Shown here one piece after another: positions 25,776-33,339 of a stretch of DNA of 51,122 bases. Source of the stretch: Roseiflexus sp. Lineage in GTDB: Bacteria; Chloroflexota; Chloroflexia; Chloroflexales; Roseiflexaceae. Location of the stretch: the NCBI GenBank assembly GCA_025062325.1, contig JANXAL010000118.1, positions 1 through 51,122 on the forward strand. Direction: 5' to 3'. Under the pieces are notes generated by a model. It was not told the DNA's origin and did not search any database. It was given only the letters and a program-made list of their open reading frames with translations. Position 1 is the first letter of the stretch, and every line of letters starts with the position of its first letter. Position numbers and translations under genes: made by a program.

Positions 25776-27887
25776 TCAGGTTCGCGGTTCATGGAGCGCC
25801 TGCAACATTTCCTGGGTCGTGCGCGAGCGTAAGACCACAATGGATCGCGCGCTAACCACGTAGTAGGGCTGGCACACCTGCACTTCCTGCCCCGGTTCAC
25901 GGATATCGTCGGGAGAGGGGCGCGCGGTATCAATCACGCGCCACCATCCTCCTGGCGCCTGTTCCTGGATTGTAAACACCAGGTCCTTCCAGTAGCCATT
26001 GATCATCACATAGAGGTCGCAGTCGCCGACCGAGACACCGCGCAGGCAGTAGGCGACGGCGTGCGAGTTGTACGATGTGTCAGGCGGACCGTTGACGCCG
26101 TACCAGTGCACGTCGTCGCGCCAGAAGCGACTGCGATGGATCGAGGGATGCGCTTTGCGGAACGCAATCAGAGTTTTGACAAAGCGAAACATGTCACGAT
26201 TGCGCTCCAGCAAATCCCAGTCAAGCCACGTGATCTCATTATCCTGGTTGTACGGGTTGTTATTGCCGCGCTGTGTATTCAGGAACTCATCGCCCGCAAC
26301 GAACATTGGCGTGCCATTCGCCAGCATGAGCAAGGTGAAGAGATTCCGCGCCTGACGGCGACGCAGCGCCAGCACGTCCGGCGGCACATTCTCGTCCCCC
26401 TCCCAGCCGCAGTTCCAGCTAAAGTTTTGATCGGCGCCGTCGGTGTTCTGATGACCATTTGCCAGATTATGCTTGTGATTGTAGGAAACTAGGTCGTAGA
26501 GACAGAAACCATCATGTGAGGTGACAAAATTGACGCTCTGAGTCGGACGGTATGAGTCGGCCAGCGTGTCGGGAAAGAGATCGTCGCTGCCATACAGCCG
26601 ACACATCAAATCGCCAACCTTGCCCGGATCGCCCCGGACAAACGCACGCACATCATCACGGAACTTTCCATTCCACTGGCGCCAGGTCATGCCGGGGAAG
26701 GCGCGCCCCAGGAGGTAGGCGCTGATATCCCACGCCTCTGCAATCAAGCGTACTCCGTACCGTTGACCGAGCATGCTGATCTCGTGGATCAGCGCCGGAT
26801 CTTCGTGATTGATTGAACCGTCATCATCGCGCGCCAGGATTGACGCCAGATCGAAACGGAACCCGTCCACATGCATCGACTGAATCCAGGTGGTAAGGCT
26901 GTCGATAATCAGGGTTCGGACTGCCGGATCGGCGCAGCGCAGCGTATTGCCGCAGCCGCTTGCGTTGATGTACTGGCGTCGGTCGGGGGTCAGCAGATAA
27001 TAACTCCGATTGTCAATCAGGCGATAACAGTATGCCGGACCACGCTCATCCCCCTCGCTAGTATGGTTGTACACTACATCGAGCCAGACCTCGATGCCAG
27101 CCGCGTGCATGGCTTTCACCATCTCGCGGAACTCGCGGTGGGGATCATGGACGGCGTAGCCTTTGTGGGGCGCGAAGAAGTTAAGCGTCATGTAGCCCCA
27201 GTAATTTCCTTCCTGCGGGTCGAACTGATGCACAGGCAGGAGTTCGACCGCCGTCACTCCGAGTTCCACCAGGTATGGTATCTTCCGGATCAAGCCGAGG
27301 AATGTTCCCCGCTCCTCTGGCGCGACGCCTGAATTGGCGCGCGCGGTGAAGCCGCGCACGTGCAGTTCGTAGACAATCAGATCGTGGGTATGGTAGGGGC
27401 GCACATCGTCTTCCCAGTCATACGGCGGCTCACGGCGCGGCAGGACGCCAAGCGGCGCGCGGCCATCGTTCGGTCCCGGACGCATCGCCGCTTCTCGGCA
27501 GTAGTTCGGCGGAAAGAAGACCTCCGGCGCATAGGGATCGAGCACGATTTTCGTCGGATCGAAGCGATGCCCTTCTTCTGGTGCACGGGGGCCATCCACC
27601 CGATAGGCGTAGTAACGACCGCCAGGGATGGCAGCGGCGGGAACCCAGCAATGCCAGACGTGGTGAGTCTTGTTGCGGCGCGGATCGAGATGATGGCGGT
27701 AGATTGGATTCACGAAATCATCTGCGCTGTAGATGAGCAAGGTCACACTTGTTGCATGACGCGAGAAGAGGGCAAAATTGTACCCTTCGCCTGCGGGAAC
27801 CCACGTGGGACCTAAAGGCGCAGGCGAGCCTTCGCTGCGCTCCCAGGCGGATGGTTGGTACCACGACGCCGATTCTCTGGAAAGCAT
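25776..27887 (-). CDS. glgX: Glycogen debranching enzyme
   Basis: A 703-residue GH13 enzyme of the GlgX/TreX group that cuts alpha-1,6 branches of glycogen limit dextrin in the cytoplasm. The N-terminal CBM48-type domain (about 20-130) precedes the catalytic barrel. Landmarks are VYELHVRGFTA, DVVYNHT, GFRFDLA with nucleophile D346, IAEAWD with acid/base E384, and TSHD with D459. GNNNPYNQDNEITWLDW is typical of GlgX. The start is taken as ATG 27887; the longer frame adds 11 unlikely residues. A -10-like TATCAT lies only five bases before it with no ribosome binding site, suggesting a leaderless mRNA. It is a single gene facing the NUDIX-like gene. Confidence 0.93.
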   Translation of the reverse strand: MLSRESASWYQPSAWERSEGSPAPLGPTWVPAGEGYNFALFSRHATSVTLLIYSADDFVNPIYRHHLDPRRNKTHHVWHCWVPAAAIPGGRYYAYRVDGPRAPEEGHRFDPTKIVLDPYAPEVFFPPNYCREAAMRPGPNDGRAPLGVLPRREPPYDWEDDVRPYHTHDLIVYELHVRGFTARANSGVAPEERGTFLGLIRKIPYLVELGVTAVELLPVHQFDPQEGNYWGYMTLNFFAPHKGYAVHDPHREFREMVKAMHAAGIEVWLDVVYNHTSEGDERGPAYCYRLIDNRSYYLLTPDRRQYINASGCGNTLRCADPAVRTLIIDSLTTWIQSMHVDGFRFDLASILARDDDGSINHEDPALIHEISMLGQRYGVRLIAEAWDISAYLLGRAFPGMTWRQWNGKFRDDVRAFVRGDPGKVGDLMCRLYGSDDLFPDTLADSYRPTQSVNFVTSHDGFCLYDLVSYNHKHNLANGHQNTDGADQNFSWNCGWEGDENVPPDVLALRRRQARNLFTLLMLANGTPMFVAGDEFLNTQRGNNNPYNQDNEITWLDWDLLERNRDMFRFVKTLIAFRKAHPSIHRSRFWRDDVHWYGVNGPPDTSYNSHAVAYCLRGVSVGDCDLYVMINGYWKDLVFTIQEQAPGGWWRVIDTARPSPDDIREPGQEVQVCQPYYVVSARSIVVLRSRTTQEMLQALHEPRT

Positions 27888-27892
27888 ACTGT

Positions 27893-27898
27893 ATGATA
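27893..27898 (-). promoter_or_regulatory. -10 box adjoining the glgX start (leaderless candidate)
   Basis: On the minus strand TATCAT ends five bases before ATG 27887, so transcription would start at or beside the start codon. No convincing -35 box is present at the right distance and no Shine-Dalgarno sequence precedes the ATG. Confidence 0.4.
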
Positions 27899-28013
27899 CC
27901 ACAACCGCGCATAGCGCCATTTTGCGCGGCGGTCGCGTTGCGCACGGCAGGGAAAGGAAGCAGCAACTCTATTATAGTGTGCTTAATCTCGGTCAAGGAA
28001 CAGTAAAATGAGG

Positions 28014-28042
28014 TTGACAAGCGTCACTAACAGGGCTATAAT
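28014..28042 (+). promoter_or_regulatory. Consensus promoter of the tRNA cluster
   Basis: TTGACA at 28014-28019 and TATAAT at 28037-28042 are separated by exactly 17 bases, a perfect sigma70 consensus. The predicted start is about five bases before tRNA-Leu. Confidence 0.88.
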
Positions 28043-28053
28043 GCCATGCGCAG

Positions 28054-28142
<89 letters not shown>

Positions 28143-28143
28143 T

Positions 28144-28218
28144 GGGCGATTAGCTCAGTGGCAGAGCACCTCGCTTACACCGAGGGTGTCGGCGGTTCGA
28201 GTCCGTCATCGCCCACCA
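28144..28218 (+). tRNA. tRNA-Val (TAC)
   Basis: The acceptor GGGCGAT pairs with ATCGCCC (28208-28214). The anticodon stem CCTCG/CGAGG encloses CTTACAC with anticodon TAC at 28176-28178. The T arm contains GGTTCGAGTCC. CCA is encoded. It follows tRNA-Leu by a single base. Confidence 0.95.
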
Positions 28219-28262
28219 CGGCAGTAGAACAAGCGGCGAACCGTTTAGCCCTCGTTGCTCCT

Positions 28263-28338
28263 GCCAGGGTAGCTCAGTTGGTAGAGCGCGTGTCTGAAAA
28301 ACACGAGGTCACCGGATCGTTCCCGGTCCCTGGCACCA
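28263..28338 (+). tRNA. tRNA-Phe (GAA)
   Basis: The acceptor GCCAGGG pairs with CCCTGGC (28328-28334). The anticodon stem CGTGT/ACACG encloses CTGAAAA with anticodon GAA at 28296-28298. CCA is encoded. The T loop reads GGATCGTTCC, with GATCG in place of the usual GTTCG start, a small departure from consensus. Confidence 0.92.
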
Positions 28339-28381
28339 CTCTCTTTTGACAAGCTGCCTAGGTTAGGTCGTTGCGCTGAGG

Positions 28382-28409
28382 TGCAGCCCTCGAGGGTTGC
28401 ATCTTTATT
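28382..28409 (+). terminator. Rho-independent terminator after the tRNA cluster
   Basis: TGCAGCCCTC (28382-28391) pairs with GAGGGTTGCA (28392-28401), with one G-T pair, and is followed by TCTTTATT. Confidence 0.65.
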
Positions 28410-28905
28410 AATGCCATATCGATTTGCTCCGCTTTTGTCCGACCCCGATCCTACTGACGCGATCTCGGAATACTGCTGCGCGAAGTTCACAAGCGCCGGA
28501 TGTTTCGTGCTGAAGCGCTTTCTGTCCCCTGCACATGCGCCGCGAAGCGATCTTCTGGCTAGTTGATCGCTTGAGCCGCCGCCAATACCCCGCTCTGTCT
28601 ACAACATCGCTCCGCGCGATCCGGGCGCTGCTTGCGCTTCCCTGGTCAGCCTGCGCCGATCGCTGCCCGCCTCTGAACGGTTGCCGCCTGGCAGGCTTCC
28701 TTACCTCCATTCCGCGCAACATGCCTCCGCTCTTAAGCGTACCTTCTATGGAAGCAGGCAAAAACGTCACAATGATGTGACTTCTGTAACCAATTTGTAA
28801 GTCTGACGTGATGAAGCCTTCTTGTTGCGTGCTATACTGGTGATAAATCGTATGTGTCATGATAGTATGTGCCGCTCCGTCCTCGCCCCTTCCAGCAGGT
28901 GACCT
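28410..28905. other. Gene-free stretch with a GTCACA palindrome
   Basis: No convincing gene is visible on either strand. The dyad GTCACA-ATGA-TGTGAC at 28766-28781 is perfect. It has CRP/FNR-like half-sites in inverted order and lies about 125 bases before the HEAT-repeat gene. A possible -10 TATACT lies near 28843. Confidence 0.4.
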
Positions 28906-29964
28906 ATGTTCGATCAGCATATATGGCGGCAACAGCTCACCGACTATCTGGCAATCTTTGCTCGTCACCCCATCCAGGAAATGCAACTGGCAGGCAGTCC
29001 AGGCGTCTTGCCGCACCTAGCGCTGCGTACATTGACACCTTTCTTGAATGCACTGCACGCGCATCCGGTCGATGCCGTGGTGACCTTGGCAGCCATCACG
29101 CACGACACAGGCGCTAATCTCCTCGTCCGGCAGGTAATGCGCGTCCATTATCCGACAGCGAAAGACCTTGATCGCATCATGCGCGCCAGCACGGATCTGT
29201 GTATTACGATTGAGCGCCTCTTGGTTGAGTTGCAGACCATCCCTCTCGCACTCCGACGCCTGAATGCACAGCGCAGCGTCTGGCTGCGCAACACACTCAA
29301 ATATGAATTAGACGCCTACCCCTGGTCGTTCGTGTGGATCCGTGATCTGCTCCGCGAGCTGAACGGGCAGGATCGCATCGACGCGCTCCGTCGCCTGCGG
29401 TCGCGTAACGGTCGATACACAGGCAGCGATTTGACATTGATCGAGTCGGCGCTGTCGGACGCTAACGCTCAGACACGCGCCTATGCCGCACGCCTGCTAG
29501 GCGTGATGGTCGGCGCTCCTCCGCCTGCGTTGAGCAGTCGCCTGCTGGAGGTTGCGCTGCGCGACTCTGATGCCGAAACGCGCTTTGCGGCAGCGCGCGC
29601 GCTTGGTCTGCTGCGGGAGCGTGCCATCACAAGCGACGCGCTGGCATATATTGAGAGTCATCTCATCCACGAGGACAGTTTCTATCGCTCATCGGCAGCG
29701 CTTCTGCTGGGACAATTGGGCGAACACGCGGGCAAGCCGACAGTTGTCCGCGGTCTGTGCGACTTGCTGCGCGACCGCGATGCATATACGCGCGAAGCGG
29801 CGGCGCGCGCCCTGGGACGCATCGGACCTCCGGCTGCGCTGCCGGAGGTTATCGAAGCTCTTGAACGCGCCACCCAAGACGATGATGTGCAGGTCCACGA
29901 GGCCGCAACCGATTCGCTGGCGCTGTTGTGCCAGTTCGCCGAACTGAGCGTGCAGGCGGCGTAG
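28906..29964 (+). CDS. HEAT-repeat protein
   Basis: A 352-residue cytoplasmic protein. The first 170 residues are helical without a family I recognise. The C-terminal half (about 185-340) is a run of HEAT-type repeats: SDANAQTRAYAARLLGVM, DSDAETRFAAARALGLL, HEDSFYRSSAALLLGQLG, DRDAYTREAAARALGRIG and DDDVQVHEAATDSLALL. Such solenoids serve as protein-binding scaffolds or phycobilin-lyase-like modules. No partner is adjacent. AGGTGA lies just before ATG 28906. Confidence 0.8.
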   Translation: MFDQHIWRQQLTDYLAIFARHPIQEMQLAGSPGVLPHLALRTLTPFLNALHAHPVDAVVTLAAITHDTGANLLVRQVMRVHYPTAKDLDRIMRASTDLCITIERLLVELQTIPLALRRLNAQRSVWLRNTLKYELDAYPWSFVWIRDLLRELNGQDRIDALRRLRSRNGRYTGSDLTLIESALSDANAQTRAYAARLLGVMVGAPPPALSSRLLEVALRDSDAETRFAAARALGLLRERAITSDALAYIESHLIHEDSFYRSSAALLLGQLGEHAGKPTVVRGLCDLLRDRDAYTREAAARALGRIGPPAALPEVIEALERATQDDDVQVHEAATDSLALLCQFAELSVQAA

Positions 29965-30096
29965 GACGCAATGGCTTAAGCTCCACGCACTCAAACCACG
30001 GCACATCCTTCGCGGCCAACTGGTACCACGGGATATGCTCTTTTGCGTTTTCGCGCCGTCGCGCCAGCCTTTCTGATAAACCCTCCTGCTTTCTGG

Positions 30097-30102
30097 TATA
30101 AT
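30097..30102 (+). promoter_or_regulatory. -10 box TATAAT upstream of phosphatase remnant
   Basis: A consensus TATAAT stands just before the decayed phosphatase-family gene. No good -35 box lies 17 bases upstream. It is now about 310 bases from the globin start, which it may still serve. Confidence 0.4.
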
Positions 30103-30116
30103 GCTGCTATTCGCAG

Positions 30117-30372
30117 GAATGGAGCGTCTCTACGACAACCGCGGTCATCCTTGTCATAATCGGTGATGCGCGTCCCGATGCACTCGACGCGATACCGCGC
30201 CCGAACCTCGCTGCGCGTAGCGCAGCGGAATGACGATACCGGCGCAGAGCTTTTTCCATCAGGAACGCTCCCTGCCCGAAGGTCGATCTGCCACGGCGTT
30301 CCGCCGACACGCCACGGCATTACGACCAATATCTTTGTCCCGATGGCTCGTCCGCTGCCTGGCGTATTTTAG
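30117..30372 (+). pseudogene. Remnant of alkaline-phosphatase-superfamily gene (N-terminal part)
   Basis: One frame (from about 30126) reads TTTAVILVIIGDARPDALD and AIPRPNLAARSAAE, then stops. This resembles the start of type I phosphodiesterase/nucleotide pyrophosphatase proteins, normally VILVIIDGLRPDAL with PNLDAL. The metal-binding Asp-Gly is scrambled to Gly-Asp. A second frame ending at 30372 reads GVPPTRHGITTNIFVPMARP and LPGVF, which fits the next conserved block of the same family. The gene is therefore frameshifted and cut off before the globin gene. The rest of a roughly 250-400 residue protein is missing. Confidence 0.55.
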
Positions 30373-30411
30373 GACATGCGCTCCACACTGTGTGGGAGGG
30401 TCGAATCATCA

Positions 30412-30813
30412 ATGAACGCCGAACGATCAATCTACGAACGTGCAGGCGGCGATGAGCCGTTCCGCCGCCTAGTCGACGCCTTCTATGCGCGCATCGAGCA
30501 TGATCCTCTTCTGCGTCCCATGTTCCCGGCGGATCTCGAACCGGGCAAACTCCATCAGTTTCTGTTCATCACCCAGTACTTCGGCGGACCGCCGCGCTAC
30601 ACGGCGCTGCGCGGGCATCCGCGGCTGCGGGCGCGGCATTTGCCCTTTGTGATCGGGAAAGCAGAACGTGATGCCTGGGTTGCCCATATGCGCGCTGCTA
30701 TTGATGAGGCAGGCTTTCCAGAAGATGTACGCCCGGCACTGATCCAGTACTTTGAGCGGACCGCCACCTTCATGATCAATGCTGATCCTGAACGCCTCGA
30801 CCTGCGTGGTTGA
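30412..30813 (+). CDS. glbO: Truncated haemoglobin, group II (GlbO type)
   Basis: A 133-residue 2-on-2 globin. Tyr25 (B10) in DAFYARI, proximal His76 (F8) in RARHLPFVIG and Trp89 (G8) in AERDAWVAHM are the group II signature. These proteins bind oxygen or NO in the cytoplasm and are linked to nitrosative stress or oxygen handling. ATG 30412 fits the family length; the upstream in-frame start at 30376 adds 12 unrelated residues. It stands alone, downstream of the phosphatase remnant. Confidence 0.92.
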   Translation: MNAERSIYERAGGDEPFRRLVDAFYARIEHDPLLRPMFPADLEPGKLHQFLFITQYFGGPPRYTALRGHPRLRARHLPFVIGKAERDAWVAHMRAAIDEAGFPEDVRPALIQYFERTATFMINADPERLDLRG

Positions 30814-31021
30814 TCCTTGCAGCATTGCTAAAAATTGACGCAAAGACACGCAGTTCTACAGTTAACACCGCCGCACCCTTGCGTCTTTGCGCCGCTGCGT
30901 CAGCCTGTCGGAGAAACTCTCGCAGCTGCTGACCGGCGTATAAGCTCTGCTGCAGCGCGTCACTCCGCCTCAGTCTATGGTACAATCAGCACGCAATGGC
31001 GCAGCGAAAGGAGACGATGCT

Positions 31022-31666
31022 ATGTTTACTGTGCGAGGACGATTTGACGGCAAGACTATCGAGTTACTCGAACCACCCCCTGTTGATGAAGAAACATTTG
31101 TTCTGATCACTTTTCTCGAAGGACCGCTGGAGACCGCAGCCGCGCGCGCGAGTCGTCGTGAAGTCAGTGTGGCAATGTTCTCGCTTGATCGCTATGCCGC
31201 GCCGCTGAGGCAACGCCTGCGCGCGAGCCAGACCTCTGCCGAGGCGCCGCGTCCGTTCACCGTCGGCGAGGTAATGACGCGCAAAGTCATCAGTGTGGCG
31301 CCCGACGCTACGGCTGCTGAAGCGATCCATATCATGAACCGACACGGCATCACCAGTGTGCTGGTCGAACCCGATGCCAGCGGCGAATGGGGCATTATGA
31401 CCATGCGCGATGTGCTCCAGAAGATTGTTGCGGTGGATCGGTCTCCAGAAGAAGTGACCGTCAATGCGCTGGCATCGCGCCCGCTGGTGTATGTATCGCC
31501 CGATATGTCCTTGCGCGACTGCAGCAAATTGATGATCGACAAAAATATCCGCCGCGCCGCTGTCCGTGAGCGGGATCGGATCGTCGGCATCATTAGCGAT
31601 ACCGACATTTTCCAGGTTGTCGAGGAGCGCGGCTGGGGACCGGCGCCTGCTGCTGATGAGCGATAG
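31022..31666 (+). CDS. CBS-domain-pair protein
   Basis: A 214-residue protein with a short N-terminal beta domain (MFTVRGRFDGKTIELLE) and a linker, then two CBS domains. The first starts TVGEVMTRKVISVAPDATA (about 80-140) and the second SRPLVYVSPDMSLRDCSKLM (about 147-205). CBS pairs bind adenosine nucleotides and sense energy state. With no fused enzyme, it presumably regulates another protein. AAAGGAG supports ATG 31022. A TACAAT box lies at 30981-30986. It ends at a strong hairpin and faces isocitrate dehydrogenase. Confidence 0.85.
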   Translation: MFTVRGRFDGKTIELLEPPPVDEETFVLITFLEGPLETAAARASRREVSVAMFSLDRYAAPLRQRLRASQTSAEAPRPFTVGEVMTRKVISVAPDATAAEAIHIMNRHGITSVLVEPDASGEWGIMTMRDVLQKIVAVDRSPEEVTVNALASRPLVYVSPDMSLRDCSKLMIDKNIRRAAVRERDRIVGIISDTDIFQVVEERGWGPAPAADER

Positions 31667-31683
31667 CATGCGGGGAATGATCA

Positions 31684-31714
31684 GGAGGAGACGGTGCATG
31701 GCACCGTCTCCTCC
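31684..31714. terminator. Perfect hairpin between convergent genes
   Basis: GGAGGAGACGGTGC (31684-31697 region) and its exact complement GCACCGTCTCCTCC flank a three-base ATG loop. It sits between the CBS gene and the 3' end of icd and would stop both. No long T tract follows. Confidence 0.65.
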
Positions 31715-31731
31715 CGAGTCCATGCCCGATT

Positions 31732-33099
31732 TTAGTCATCGTCCATATTGGCAATCATCGCATCGGCGAACTGCGATGTCTTGACTTCCTTTGCGCCGGT
31801 CATCAGGCGTGCAAAGTCGTAGGTAACAATCTTTTGGGAGATGGTCTTCTCGAGCGCGCGGATGATCAGGTCTGCCGCTTCGGTCCACCCGATATAGCGC
31901 AACATCATATCGCCGCTGAGGATGACGCTGCCGGGGTTGACCCGATCCTGATTGGCATATTTCGGCGCCGTACCGTGGGTTGCCTCGAAGATGGCGTGCC
32001 CCGTGATGTAGTTGATGTTACCGCCGGGCGCAATCCCGATGCCGCCGACCTGCGCCGCGAGCGCATCACTCAGGTAGTCGCCGTTGAGATTGAGGGTCGC
32101 AATCACATCAAACTCTTCCGGTCGCGTGAGCACCTGCTGAAGGGTAATGTCCGCAATTGAGTCCTTGACAAGGATCGCCCCCGCCGCCAGCGCCTCGCGC
32201 TGCTCGGCATTCGCTGCCGCCTCGCCCTTTGCAGCTTTGGTGCGTTCCCACTGCGCCCAGGTGTAGACGTGTTCGCCAAAGGCGCGCTCTGCCAGCGCAT
32301 ATCCCCAGTCGCGGAAGGCCCCCTCGGTGAACTTCATAATGTTGCCCTTGTGCACAAAGGTGACACTCCGGCGCCGGTGGGTAATGGCATACTGAATGGC
32401 GGCAGCAACCAGACGCTCCGTTCCTAAACGACTGACCGGCTTGATGCCGATGCCGACTTCAACGGCGGCGCTTTCTTCCCCGCCATTCCCCAGCATAGCG
32501 AGAAACTCGCGCGCTTTCTCCGCTGTGCCAAAGCGGATCTTCTCGAAATCCTGCGGGAACGTCGTGCGCAGGAAGTCGAGCACTTTCTGCGCTTCGGGAG
32601 TGCCAGCGGCATACTCAATACCTGCGTAGATGTCTTCCGTATTTTCGCGGAAGATGACCATATCGACCAGTTCGGGGCGCTTGACCGGCGACGGAACCCC
32701 CCGGAAATAGCGCACCGGACGCAAACAGACATACAGATCAAGCAACTGGCGCAGTGCGACGTTCAGGCTTCGGATGCCTTTGCCGACCGGCGTCGTCAGC
32801 GGACCTTTGATGCCGACCAGGTACTTCTTGAACGCTTCAACCGTTTCGTCCGGCAGCCAACTGCCCGTCAGGTTGAACGCTTTCTCTCCTGCCAGCACCT
32901 CGTACCACATCAATTTCCGCCGACCGCCGTATGCCCGTTCGACGGCGGCATCGAAGACGCGCACACTTGCCCGCCAGATATCGGGACCAGTGCCATCGCC
33001 TTCGACATAGGGAATGATGGGCATATCCGGCACATGAAGGCGCCCGTTCTGAATCGAAATTGGATCTCCTTCGGGCGCTCGGTTGCGCGTCGCAGTCAT
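31732..33099 (-). CDS. icd: NADP-type isocitrate dehydrogenase
   Basis: A 455-residue homodimeric isocitrate dehydrogenase of the TCA cycle, oxidising isocitrate to 2-oxoglutarate in the cytoplasm. Landmarks are [25 protein letters not shown] (substrate-binding Ser, Asn and Arg), [38 protein letters not shown] and [11 protein letters not shown]. Start ATG 33099 is preceded by GGAGG; a longer frame to 33141 lacks support. Compared with E. coli Icd there are two extra short segments (around [10 protein letters not shown] and [14 protein letters not shown]), typical of non-proteobacterial forms. Confidence 0.95.
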   Translation of the reverse strand: MTATRNRAPEGDPISIQNGRLHVPDMPIIPYVEGDGTGPDIWRASVRVFDAAVERAYGGRRKLMWYEVLAGEKAFNLTGSWLPDETVEAFKKYLVGIKGPLTTPVGKGIRSLNVALRQLLDLYVCLRPVRYFRGVPSPVKRPELVDMVIFRENTEDIYAGIEYAAGTPEAQKVLDFLRTTFPQDFEKIRFGTAEKAREFLAMLGNGGEESAAVEVGIGIKPVSRLGTERLVAAAIQYAITHRRRSVTFVHKGNIMKFTEGAFRDWGYALAERAFGEHVYTWAQWERTKAAKGEAAANAEQREALAAGAILVKDSIADITLQQVLTRPEEFDVIATLNLNGDYLSDALAAQVGGIGIAPGGNINYITGHAIFEATHGTAPKYANQDRVNPGSVILSGDMMLRYIGWTEAADLIIRALEKTISQKIVTYDFARLMTGAKEVKTSQFADAMIANMDDD

Positions 33100-33195
33100 A
33101 GCTTCTGGACCTCCAGATGTGTTACAGCGGTTTCGCATCATTATAGCAGGCTTCGCGCGAAATGATGATCTGGCGCGCTATAACGATATTTTGAC

Positions 33196-33224
33196 TTGAA
33201 CTCGGCCATGCTCTTTCATATAAT
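33196..33224 (+). promoter_or_regulatory. Promoter of the beta-helix gene
   Basis: TTGAAC at 33196-33201 and TATAAT at 33219-33224 with a 17-base spacer; the start would be about 110 bases before ATG 33340. Confidence 0.6.
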
Positions 33225-33339
33225 GTCCATGCGGTAGAAAGGTGACGTATCCCCGATAATAATGATTTTTTCCCGCGTGTGCGCAAGGCAGGGTGAGGTT
33301 TGCAACAACCGCTGCGACGAGTGTGTGGAAGGAGGAGGG

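Noticed and set aside
28408-29016. A 202-codon minus-strand frame after the tRNA cluster
   Set aside because: It crosses the terminator-proximal spacer and the HEAT gene start, with no family-like pattern.
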